Part shown: one piece after another, positions 47,885 to 55,041 of the stretch
Position numbering within the stretch: position 1 is the stretch's first letter
Layout of the letters: each line of letters opens with the position of its first letter
Assembly: GCA_041390125.1 (NCBI GenBank)
Contig: JAWKQN010000005.1
Location: 124,001-188,000, forward strand
Direction: 5' to 3'
DNA from: Gemmatimonadota bacterium
Lineage (GTDB): Bacteria > Gemmatimonadota > Gemmatimonadetes > Longimicrobiales > Gaopeijiaceae
Length of the DNA stretch: 64,000 bases
Program-made: the position numbers and the translations under genes
The notes under the pieces: model-generated
The model's input: the letters and a program-made list of their open reading frames with translations, nothing else
Told to the model about the DNA's origin: nothing
The model's database searches: none

Positions 47885-48252
47885 GGCGGGAGACCTGCGC
47901 GGGAGACGGCGGGGGCCCCGCAGCGCGGGCGCGAGCCGATCGCGCGGGTACGCTGCTGGTGGAGGCGGCGCTGGCGCTCGTGGTGTTGGAGGTTCTCCTC
48001 GTCACCACCCTGGGGAGCACGGTGAAGGCGACCCGCACGCTGGCGGAAGCGGGTCTGCGTCACCACGCCTTGCGCGAGGCGGAGGCGCTGGCCGACTCGC
48101 TCGCCTGGATGGGACTCCGCGGATCGGGCGTCCACACGGGCGCCTGGGGCCGCCTGGAGTGGGCGGCCAGCGGTAGCGCCCTCGCGGTCGACGTCTTCGG
48201 ACCGGGCGGAGCCGCGACCCCGTGGACCCGGCTCCAGGCGGTGCTGCCGTGA
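47881..48252 (+). CDS. PilV-like minor pseudopilin
   Basis: This 123-residue protein has a long basic leader (MRRETCAGDGGG to RADRAG) followed by TLLVEAALALVVLEVLLVTT, with Glu in the helix as in type IV pilins. The head is very short. The leader of roughly 23 residues ending in Gly is unusual in length, and processing at that Gly is inferred. It overlaps both neighbours by four bases. Its position second of four in the minor-pilin set, between FimT-like and PilW-like proteins, supports a PilV role more than the sequence alone. Confidence 0.68.
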   Translation: MRRETCAGDGGGPAARARADRAGTLLVEAALALVVLEVLLVTTLGSTVKATRTLAEAGLRHHALREAEALADSLAWMGLRGSGVHTGAWGRLEWAASGSALAVDVFGPGGAATPWTRLQAVLP

Positions 48253-48944
48253 ACCGGGTGGGCGCCGTCGGATTGGAGTGGGTCGTGGGCGTCCTGCTCG
48301 TCCTGGCGCTCGCGGCGGTCGGCTTCGGAGCGCTCTCCCTGGTGCAGCGCACGCTGCTCGATGGAGTGCGTGTCTCCGAGTCCGCGACGGTGTTGGCCGA
48401 CGTCTCGCGGATCGTGGGCGACGAGATCCGCGCGGGCGTGGCCGCACGCGATTGGAGCGTGCACGGCGGCGACTCCGTGGCCCTGCGCGCGTTCCGCGGA
48501 ACGGCCGTGGTCTGCGCGAGCAACGGTGCCGATCTCTCGGTCTCCTACCGCGGGGACCGCGCGGTGGACACCGCCAAGGACTCCGTGCTCGTGCTCGATG
48601 GAGACGCGCGATGGGCCGTTGCGGCCGTCACCCGCGTCACGCGGGCTCCGGGAGCGTGTGGAGCGGCGGGGGACCAGCGCTGGCGTCTGGACCGGGTGAT
48701 CGCACACGCCAGCGTCGGACGCGTCTTCGAGCGCGGGGCGTACACGTTGGCTGCGTCCAGCCTGCGCTACCGCCGGGGGCTCGGTGGACGGCAGCCCCTG
48801 ACCTATGCCCGCCTGGATTCGGCCGGCACGGGCTTTCGTCCCGCGGGCACGGGGGGCGTCGGCGTGGAGCTGGTGCTCGCGGGCGTCCGCGGGAGCGCCG
48901 CTCGGCAGACCCGGACCTTGTGGCCGCGGAGTCCGCGTCCGTGA
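48249..48944 (+). CDS. PilW-like minor pseudopilin
   Basis: This 231-residue protein begins VNRVGAVGLEWVVGVLLVLA: a short leader ending in Gly, then a hydrophobic helix with Glu at +3 or so. A beta-rich head of about 190 residues follows (LRAFRGTAVVCASNGADLSV, VIAHASVGRVFERGAYTLAA). Size and position match PilW of the minor-pilin cluster. GTG 48249 overlaps the previous stop. The sequence is weakly conserved, so the assignment rests largely on context. Confidence 0.66.
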   Translation: MNRVGAVGLEWVVGVLLVLALAAVGFGALSLVQRTLLDGVRVSESATVLADVSRIVGDEIRAGVAARDWSVHGGDSVALRAFRGTAVVCASNGADLSVSYRGDRAVDTAKDSVLVLDGDARWAVAAVTRVTRAPGACGAAGDQRWRLDRVIAHASVGRVFERGAYTLAASSLRYRRGLGGRQPLTYARLDSAGTGFRPAGTGGVGVELVLAGVRGSAARQTRTLWPRSPRP

Positions 48945-49984
48945 TTGATCGACGCGGTGTCGCGCTCGTCCCGCTCCTGCTCTTGATGGCCGGTATGCTG
49001 GTGTGCGCCGGTGCCGTCGTGTCGCTCGGCGTCGCGGCGCGCGCCGGAGTGGCGGTGGAGCGCGAGCGCGTTCAGGTGCGTCTCGCGGCCGAGGCCGGGC
49101 TCCGCGGACTGGGCCTGGGAGCGGCCGAGCTGGCCCTGCTCCCCGGGCCCGCGGTGGGCCACGGCGTGGGGACGCTCCCGGGCGGCGTCACCTGGACGCG
49201 TGATCTGCAGCGCCTCTCCCCGGAGCTCTTCCTGTTCCGGGCCGAGGGTCGGGCCCCGCCCGCTCCGGCTCGACGTCTCCTGGGCCGCGTCCTGTGGCGT
49301 CCCGACCCCTCCGTCCGGCTGTCCCGGTTCGCTGCGGTGCTGACCGCAGGCGGTCCGGCCGTCCGGGTGCCGCCCGCCCGGGTCGACGGCGACAGCGTCG
49401 CCCTGTCGCCTCCGGGTTGGCCGTCGGCGGTGTGCGCGGCGGCTGCGCCCGCAGTGGCCGCGTCCTTCCCGACGGGCACGCTCCCCCCGGTCGGCACGGC
49501 GGTCCGGGGCCCCGGAGCGGGCCCGCTGGATGTGGCCGACCTCGTCGCCCGGGCCATCCCCGTGCCGGGTCCCGCGCTGGCCCCCGCCCCCGTGGCCACC
49601 GGCGGCGTCTGCTTGGCTGGCCCGGGCAACTGGGGTTCGCCCGGCGACCCCCTCGGACCGTGTGGAGGGCACTTCCCGCTGCTGGGGGCGGACGCGCCGC
49701 TGCGCGTCACCGGCGGGGAGGGGCAGGGCATCCTCGTCGTGGATGGCGACTTGACCCTCGAAGGTGGAAGCCGTTTCGCGGGCATCCTGCTCGTCGCCGG
49801 GACCCTCACGGTGCGGGGCGGGGCCCGCGTCGAGGGCTTCGCGCAGACGGGGGCCGGAGCCCAGGTGGTTGGGGGGGGCGTGATCCTGGGGTCGGCCTGT
49901 GCGGCCTGGCGGGCGCTCGAAGGTCTGGCCACCGCCCTCCCGGGCATACCCCTCCCGGACGGCGGGTGGATCGAGCCCCTCTGA
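48941..49984 (+). CDS. PilX-like exported protein of the minor pseudopilin set
   Basis: This 347-residue protein starts GTG-IDRRGVALVPLLLLMAGMLV, a short basic leader and a hydrophobic helix without the Glu of classical pilins, like PilX. The head has an Ala/Pro-rich middle and a C-terminal beta-solenoid-like stretch with regular Gly repeats (ILVVDGDLTLEGGSRFAGI, LLVAGTLTVRGGARVEGF). It is the last gene of the four-gene run and overlaps its neighbour by four bases. It could be the tip or surface partner of the minor-pilin complex. A strong hairpin lies 21 bp downstream. Confidence 0.66.
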   Translation: MIDRRGVALVPLLLLMAGMLVCAGAVVSLGVAARAGVAVERERVQVRLAAEAGLRGLGLGAAELALLPGPAVGHGVGTLPGGVTWTRDLQRLSPELFLFRAEGRAPPAPARRLLGRVLWRPDPSVRLSRFAAVLTAGGPAVRVPPARVDGDSVALSPPGWPSAVCAAAAPAVAASFPTGTLPPVGTAVRGPGAGPLDVADLVARAIPVPGPALAPAPVATGGVCLAGPGNWGSPGDPLGPCGGHFPLLGADAPLRVTGGEGQGILVVDGDLTLEGGSRFAGILLVAGTLTVRGGARVEGFAQTGAGAQVVGGGVILGSACAAWRALEGLATALPGIPLPDGGWIEPL

Positions 49985-50004
49985 GCGGCTCCGGAGGACC
50001 GCCT

Positions 50005-50027
50005 TCCGGGGCAAAGGTTGCCCCGGA
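50005..50027 (+). terminator. Perfect 10-bp hairpin after the pseudopilin genes
   Basis: TCCGGGGCAA pairs perfectly with TTGCCCCGGA around AGG. It lies 21 bp after the last pseudopilin stop and separates that operon from pilM. No T-run follows, only an A-rich tract. Confidence 0.55.
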
Positions 50028-50258
50028 GGGAGAAAAAGGTGTCCGCGGGGGCACCCGCGGCCGGGGCCGCAACGGCACCGTGGCGGGGTTTCCGGCTGGC
50101 ACGGAATTCGTACTGACGCAACGCGCTCTGCAGCGCCGCAACACCCTTCCAGGGTAGCGGTCGGCCTCCGGGGGGAGGTGCGGAGCGCGGTTCCGGGCGG
50201 TCCTGCCCGACCTGTTGTGGCGAAGTGCGGGAACGCTACCGGATACGGTGTGGCATGC

Positions 50259-50288
50259 TTGACACAAATTCTCGGCGCATGGTACTCT
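50259..50288 (+). promoter_or_regulatory. Sigma70-type promoter of the pilMNOPQ operon
   Basis: A full-consensus -35 TTGACA (50259-50264), an 18-bp spacer and -10 TACTCT (50283-50288). The start site would fall near 50295, 50 nt before pilM ATG 50345. It is the clearest housekeeping promoter in the window. Confidence 0.6.
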
Positions 50289-50344
50289 CCTCCAACTTTC
50301 TCCAGGGTTCTCGCCGGCCCTGGTTTGGTGGGACGGCAACCTAA

Positions 50345-51382
50345 ATGGGCTTCTTTGGACGGAAGAAGAGTTCGCTCGGCCTCGACATCGGCAGCGGATT
50401 CGTCAAGCTCGTCGAGGTAGACTCGGCGGGAGGCCAGCCGGAAGTGGCGCGGGTCGCCATCCGCCCCCTGGTGCAGGACGCCATCGTGGAAGGTGAGGTC
50501 ATGGATCCCGGCCTGGTAGCCGAGACGATCCGTGGCCTTTTCGACGATCTGGGCTACAAGTCCCGCGAGGTCGTCACGTCGGTGGGCGGCCACGACGTGA
50601 TCATCAAGAAGATCGAGATGGATCGGATGAAGGAAGCCGACGCTCGAGAGGTGATCCGTTGGGAGGCCGAGCAGCACGTTCCCTTCGACATCAAGAGCGT
50701 CGAGCTCGACTTCCAGATCCTGGATCCCCACGGCGAGGGGCTGCAGATGGACGTCCTGCTCGTCGCCGCCAAGCGTGAGCTGGTCGACAACAAGGTCAAC
50801 CTGCTGATGGAGGCCGGCGTCACGCCTCGCGTCATCGACGTGGACGCGTTCGCCCTCCACAACGCCTTCGAATTCAACTACCCCGAGGGACGCACCGGCG
50901 TAGTGGCCCTCGTCAACGTCGGTCACGAGATGACCAACGTGAACATCCTGGAGGACGGGGTTCCCGTCCTCACGCGTGACATCCCGTTCGGATCGCGGCG
51001 CATCCGCGAGGACCTGCAGCGCGAACGTGGCCTCACGGCCGATCAGGCGGAGGCGGTGCTGCAGGGCCGGGGGAACATCCCCGACCTGGAGCGCTTCGTG
51101 GAATCGAGCGCCGACGAGATCGCGGTCGGAATCGAGCGCGCCTCGGCGTTCTTGATGACCCGACAGGCCGGGGCCGGTCTGGGCCGCATCCACCTGAGTG
51201 GTGGCGGCGCCCGCATCCCGGGCATGGCCGAAGCGCTCGCCACCCGCATGAACGTGGCGACCGAGTTGGTCAACCCGTTCGAGCGCATTCCGGTGCGCCC
51301 GGACGCGCCGATGGACCTCGCGCTGGAGGAGGCTGCGCCGATGCTGCTGCTTCCGCTCGGCCTCGCGCTCCGATCCCACTAA
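50345..51382 (+). CDS. pilM: Type IV pilus assembly protein PilM
   Basis: This 345-residue actin-like ATPase begins MGFFGRKKSSLGLDIGSGFV, the ATP-binding phosphate-1 loop of the PilM/FtsA fold, and contains VVTSVGGHDVIIKKIEMDRM, ALVNVGHEMTNVNIL (phosphate 2) and RIHLSGGGARIPGMAEAL (adenosine loop). PilM sits on the cytoplasmic side, binds the N-terminal tail of PilN and links the alignment complex to the motors. It is the first gene of pilMNOPQ, transcribed from a sigma70-type promoter and 16 bp from pilN. Length is typical. Confidence 0.95.
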   Translation: MGFFGRKKSSLGLDIGSGFVKLVEVDSAGGQPEVARVAIRPLVQDAIVEGEVMDPGLVAETIRGLFDDLGYKSREVVTSVGGHDVIIKKIEMDRMKEADAREVIRWEAEQHVPFDIKSVELDFQILDPHGEGLQMDVLLVAAKRELVDNKVNLLMEAGVTPRVIDVDAFALHNAFEFNYPEGRTGVVALVNVGHEMTNVNILEDGVPVLTRDIPFGSRRIREDLQRERGLTADQAEAVLQGRGNIPDLERFVESSADEIAVGIERASAFLMTRQAGAGLGRIHLSGGGARIPGMAEALATRMNVATELVNPFERIPVRPDAPMDLALEEAAPMLLLPLGLALRSH

Positions 51383-51397
51383 CCGGGTCGACGAACC

Positions 51398-52102
51398 GTG
51401 ATCGAAGTCAATCTCCTCCCCGGCGGCAGGAAGCGTCAGGCCGGTGGCAAGGGAATCAAGCTCGGGCTGCCTCGCCGCAAGGGCGACAAGGCCAGCGCAG
51501 CCGCCTCCGGCCGCTCCTTCGATCCGTGGATCATGGGGTCCGCGGCCGCCGTCGCGCTCTCGCTCGGCTTGATGGGCTGGATGTTCATGGGAGCCGGGAG
51601 CCGCACGACCGAGCTCACGCTCGAGATCGAGGAGGCAGCGCGGGATTCGGCCCGGTACGCGGACCTCATCCAGCAGACGGAGGGGCTTCGCGCGCGCCGC
51701 GACACGATCAGCCAGAAGGTGGGCATCATCCAGGACATCGACGGCAACCGCTACGTGTGGCCGCACGTCATGGACGAGGTGGCCCGCGCGCTGCCCGACT
51801 ACACCTGGCTCACCAGCATCGTGCAGATCGAAGGCGGTTCGGCGCCGACGTTCCGCGTCGACGGGCGCGCGGGCAACAACTTCGCGCTCACGCGTTTCAT
51901 GGACAATCTGGAGGCGTCGCCGTTCATCCGGAACGTGCGCCTGATCACCACCGAGCGTCAGGCCGTGAACCTGGGAGGCAACGCCGGTCAGCGTGAAGTC
52001 CACCAGTTCACGCTGCAGGCTTCCTTCGACCAGCCGCCGCCGGAGCTGATCGAGACCGTGCCGCTGTTCTCGGCGAACCTGGGCGGAACCCTGGTGCCCT
52101 AG
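51398..52102 (+). CDS. pilN: Type IV pilus assembly protein PilN
   Basis: This 234-residue inner membrane protein starts IEVNLLPGG, the cytoplasmic INLLP motif bound by PilM. An insert of basic residues follows (GRKRQAGGKGIKLGLPRRKG), longer than in most PilN proteins, then a single membrane helix (IMGSAAAVALSLGLMGWMFM, about residues 45-64). A coiled coil (about 70-115) and a ferredoxin-like periplasmic domain (YTWLTSIVQIEGGSAPTFRV) complete it. It pairs with PilO. GTG 51398 begins the INLLP motif directly. Confidence 0.92.
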   Translation: MIEVNLLPGGRKRQAGGKGIKLGLPRRKGDKASAAASGRSFDPWIMGSAAAVALSLGLMGWMFMGAGSRTTELTLEIEEAARDSARYADLIQQTEGLRARRDTISQKVGIIQDIDGNRYVWPHVMDEVARALPDYTWLTSIVQIEGGSAPTFRVDGRAGNNFALTRFMDNLEASPFIRNVRLITTERQAVNLGGNAGQREVHQFTLQASFDQPPPELIETVPLFSANLGGTLVP

Positions 52103-52124
52103 CGGCGGACCCGAAGAGACGACG

Positions 52125-52763
52125 ATGAAGCTCATCCCGACCGAACCGAAGAAGAGGAACGCGCTCTTCATCGGAGTGCTCGCCCTCCTGGGCCTGTACG
52201 CCTTCCAGAGCTACTGGTATGCCCCCCGCAAGGAGAGCATCCAGGAGATGGAGGCGCGGCTCGAACAGCTCACCGACCAGAACCGCCGCGCCCAGATCAT
52301 CGCGACGCGGGGAGGACAGGAGCTGGAGGAGCGGTTGGCGCTCTATGAGCGCCACCTGCTGCGGCTCGAGCAGTTGATCCCCAGGAGCGAGGAGGTCCCC
52401 GCGCTCCTGAACTCGATGTCCATCGAGGCCCGTCAGAACGACGTCGAGCTGGCGTTGATGCGCCCCGACCCCGAATCCGAGACGACCGAGCACTATACCC
52501 GCACGGTCTACCAGATCGGCGTCACCGGCAACTATCACAACGTGGGCCGGTTCCTGGCCGCGATCGCATCGCTGCCCCGCATCCTCACGCCCATCGACCT
52601 CGACATCACCGCGGCCAACCCCCAGCAGCGCGCGGGCGGAGACGCCGACGCCGATGCAGAGATCGCGGTCCAGTTCAAGATCCAGACGTACACCATTCCG
52701 CCGGAGGGCGCCCTGCCGGCGCCCGGCACCGGCGAGGGCATCGCCGCCGGAGGTGGAGCATGA
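52125..52763 (+). CDS. pilO: Type IV pilus assembly protein PilO
   Basis: This 212-residue protein has an N-terminal membrane helix (ALFIGVLALLGLYAFQSYWY), a coiled coil (ESIQEMEARLEQLTDQNRRA) and a PilO ferredoxin-like domain with LEQLIPRSEEVPALLNSMS and YQIGVTGNYHNVGRFLAAIA. The motif GNYHNVGRFLAxI is a strong PilO marker. It dimerises with PilN and contacts PilP and the pilin. It overlaps the pilP start by four bases. Confidence 0.94.
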   Translation: MKLIPTEPKKRNALFIGVLALLGLYAFQSYWYAPRKESIQEMEARLEQLTDQNRRAQIIATRGGQELEERLALYERHLLRLEQLIPRSEEVPALLNSMSIEARQNDVELALMRPDPESETTEHYTRTVYQIGVTGNYHNVGRFLAAIASLPRILTPIDLDITAANPQQRAGGDADADAEIAVQFKIQTYTIPPEGALPAPGTGEGIAAGGGA

Positions 52764-53224
52764 GGTCCACGGCACGTTCCCTGGGCCTGCTGATGGGCCT
52801 GGTCGCGATCTCCGCGCCCGGGCTCGCGGCCCAATCCGGTGATCCGGGCTCGGGTCCGCCGCCGGACACCTCGGGCACGGAGCTCGTCTTCGAGCGAGAG
52901 GTGTTCGCCTATCCCAGCTTCGCGCGCAGGAACCCCTTCAGCCCGCTCGTGTCCGGCAACGACACCGAGCCCCGGTTCGAGGAGCTGGTTCTCCTGGGCG
53001 TCATCTACTCCACGGATCCCGCCGCCAGCGTTGCGCTGCTGAGCGTGGATACGCAGCAGGGGGCCACGGCCCGGACCTTCCGCGTCCGGCGCGGTGACCG
53101 TCTCGGGAACACGCGGGTGCTGCAGATCCAGCGCACGCGGGTCCTGGTCGAAGTGGAAGAATTCGGTCTCACGGAACAGAGGGCCCTCGAGGTGAAGCGG
53201 CCCGGCCAAGGAGGGTCACGATGA
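52760..53224 (+). CDS. pilP: Type IV pilus assembly protein PilP
   Basis: This 154-residue exported protein has a signal peptide (SLGLLMGLVAISAPGLAAQ) with no clear lipobox Cys, unlike the lipoprotein PilP of Pseudomonas. A disordered Pro/Ser-rich linker is followed by the HR-type beta domain (EELVLLGVIYSTDPAASVAL, FRVRRGDRLGNTRVLQIQ). ARRNPFSPLV before the domain is typical of PilP/GspC proteins. It connects PilN/PilO to the secretin PilQ across the periplasm. It overlaps pilO and pilQ by four bases each. Confidence 0.9.
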   Translation: MRSTARSLGLLMGLVAISAPGLAAQSGDPGSGPPPDTSGTELVFEREVFAYPSFARRNPFSPLVSGNDTEPRFEELVLLGVIYSTDPAASVALLSVDTQQGATARTFRVRRGDRLGNTRVLQIQRTRVLVEVEEFGLTEQRALEVKRPGQGGSR

Positions 53225-55023
53225 CCGCTATCCTGACGGCGGTTCTTGCCGTCGCGGTGTTCGGCGGAGATCCGGTCAAGAGGCTCGACGTCCTGCCCAA
53301 TGCGGAGCGGACCGAGATCATGATCGGCATCGAGGGCGAGGTACAGGTTCGCGATTTCACCCTCGAGGCGCCGCAACGCCTGGTGGTCGACCTGCTCGGG
53401 GCCGTGCACGCCCTGCCGCGCGCCAACTACCTGGACATCAACCGCGGTGGAGTCCGGGCGGTCCGGACCAGCCAATATTCGGCGGACGTCGTCCGGGTGG
53501 TGGTCGAGCTCGACCACGCGGTGCGCTACGAGGTCGAGTCGGGGGGTGGCTTCGTCCGCCTCTCCCTGGAGGGCCCGGGAGGCGGGTTCGAGCCCTGGTC
53601 CACCGCCGAGGGACTGCCGAGCACAGCTCCGACGCCGGCCGCCGACGCTCCGACGGCCGACGCCGTGGATGCGCTGTTGGCCTCGCCGGCCGTGCAGCAG
53701 ATGGAAGCCACACGCTCCAGCGCGCTTCCCCAGGAGGCGCGCCGCATCACGGTCTCCTTCTCCGAGACCCCGATCCGGGACGTGCTCTTCACCTTCGCAG
53801 AGTTCGCGGGACGCTCGATCGTCGCCGGAACGAACGTCCAGACGAGCGTCTCGGCGGACATCCGGGACCAGCCCTGGGACGTGGCCCTGCAGACGATCCT
53901 GGAAGCCCAGGGACTGGCGGCGCGCGAGATGGAGACCGGGATCATCCGGGTCGACAACATCGAGAACCTCAGCCAGCGCGAGACCATCGAGGCGCTGGTC
54001 ACGCGGCCGTTCCGCGTCAACTACGCGGCGGCCGAGGAGCTGTCCCAGTCCATCTCCGGCCTCCTCAGCGAGCGTGGCCGCGTGACGGTCGGCAGCGGGA
54101 CCAACACGGTGATCGTCACCGACGTCCCGCGGGTGCTGGATGCGGTGGAGGACCTGATCGGCCAGCTGGATGTGCGCACGCCGATGGTCAACATCTCTGC
54201 CAAGATCATCTTCGTGAACCGGACCGACCTGGACGAATTCGGCATCACGTACGACCTGAAGGACTCGCGCGGCAACCAGCTGAACGTTCTGACGCCCGGT
54301 GCCATCGACGCGGACGGCGACGGGCAGCTCGAGCTGCCCGACGAGCAGGTGGAGCGCGGGACCGACGTGATCAGCCTGGGCGGGAGCTCCGTGGCCGCGC
54401 TCGGGAACGCCCGCAACCGGTTGCCGAGCCCGGCGCTGAGCGTGCTGACGTCCCTGCTGGTGGGCCGCTATACGCTGATCAACTTCATCGACGCGCTCGA
54501 GTCGCTCGACCTGAGTGAGGTGCAGGCCGCTCCGACCCTGACGGTGATGGACAACAAGGCCGCCCGGGTGCTCGTCGGTGAGCGGACGCCGCTGCGCGTC
54601 GTCGACCTGGGTTCGCAGGGTGGCGGTGGCGGGGGCGGTGGCGGTGCCGGCGGGAACATCCCGCAGGCCACCGTCCAGCTCCAGGAAACGGGCATCAAGC
54701 TGGACGTCACGCCCCACGTCACGGCAGGCAACAACATCCTGCTCGACCTGCGGGCCGAGCGCTCCGCGGCCGAGCTGGCCCAGTCGGACGCCGGCTTCAT
54801 CTTCCGCACGCAGGAGGCGGAGTCGCGGGTGCTCGTCGAGGACGGCGAGACGGTCGTCATCGCCGGTCTGACCATCTCGGAGCGCACGGAGTCCCGTTCG
54901 GGAATCCCGCTCCTCATGAGCCTGCCCGTCGTCGGGCGCCTCTTCCGCGTGACGCGGGAGCAGGAGATCCAGCGTGACCTGATCATCCTGGTCACGCCCC
55001 AGATCGTTCGCAACGACGGGTAA
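53221..55023 (+). CDS. pilQ: Type IV pilus secretin PilQ
   Basis: This 600-residue secretin has one AMIN-like domain (about 20-120: VRDFTLEAPQRLVVDLLG), a linker rich in Ala/Thr, a secretin/TonB short N domain (ISVSFSETPIRDVLFTFAEF-like ITVSFSETPIRDVLFTFAEF), an N1 domain and the C-terminal secretin core (TPLRVVDLGSQ, LDVTPHVTAGNNILLDLRAE, VVIAGLTISERTESRSGIPL, LIILVTPQIV). A Gly-only run near residue 470 lies in the pore region. It forms the outer membrane pilus pore. Only one AMIN domain, at the low end of PilQ size. It follows pilP with overlap. Confidence 0.94.
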   Translation: MTAILTAVLAVAVFGGDPVKRLDVLPNAERTEIMIGIEGEVQVRDFTLEAPQRLVVDLLGAVHALPRANYLDINRGGVRAVRTSQYSADVVRVVVELDHAVRYEVESGGGFVRLSLEGPGGGFEPWSTAEGLPSTAPTPAADAPTADAVDALLASPAVQQMEATRSSALPQEARRITVSFSETPIRDVLFTFAEFAGRSIVAGTNVQTSVSADIRDQPWDVALQTILEAQGLAAREMETGIIRVDNIENLSQRETIEALVTRPFRVNYAAAEELSQSISGLLSERGRVTVGSGTNTVIVTDVPRVLDAVEDLIGQLDVRTPMVNISAKIIFVNRTDLDEFGITYDLKDSRGNQLNVLTPGAIDADGDGQLELPDEQVERGTDVISLGGSSVAALGNARNRLPSPALSVLTSLLVGRYTLINFIDALESLDLSEVQAAPTLTVMDNKAARVLVGERTPLRVVDLGSQGGGGGGGGGAGGNIPQATVQLQETGIKLDVTPHVTAGNNILLDLRAERSAAELAQSDAGFIFRTQEAESRVLVEDGETVVIAGLTISERTESRSGIPLLMSLPVVGRLFRVTREQEIQRDLIILVTPQIVRNDG

Positions 55024-55041
55024 GCCACCGGAGCCTGATCA

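Larger units (their letters stand above)
49985..50344. other. 360-bp stretch between the pseudopilin set and pilM
   Basis: No gene is seen. It holds a perfect terminator-type hairpin, a second stem (CCGCGGG/CCCGCGG at 50043-50060) and a good sigma70-type promoter for pilM. The DNA near the promoter is clearly less GC-rich than average. Confidence 0.6.
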
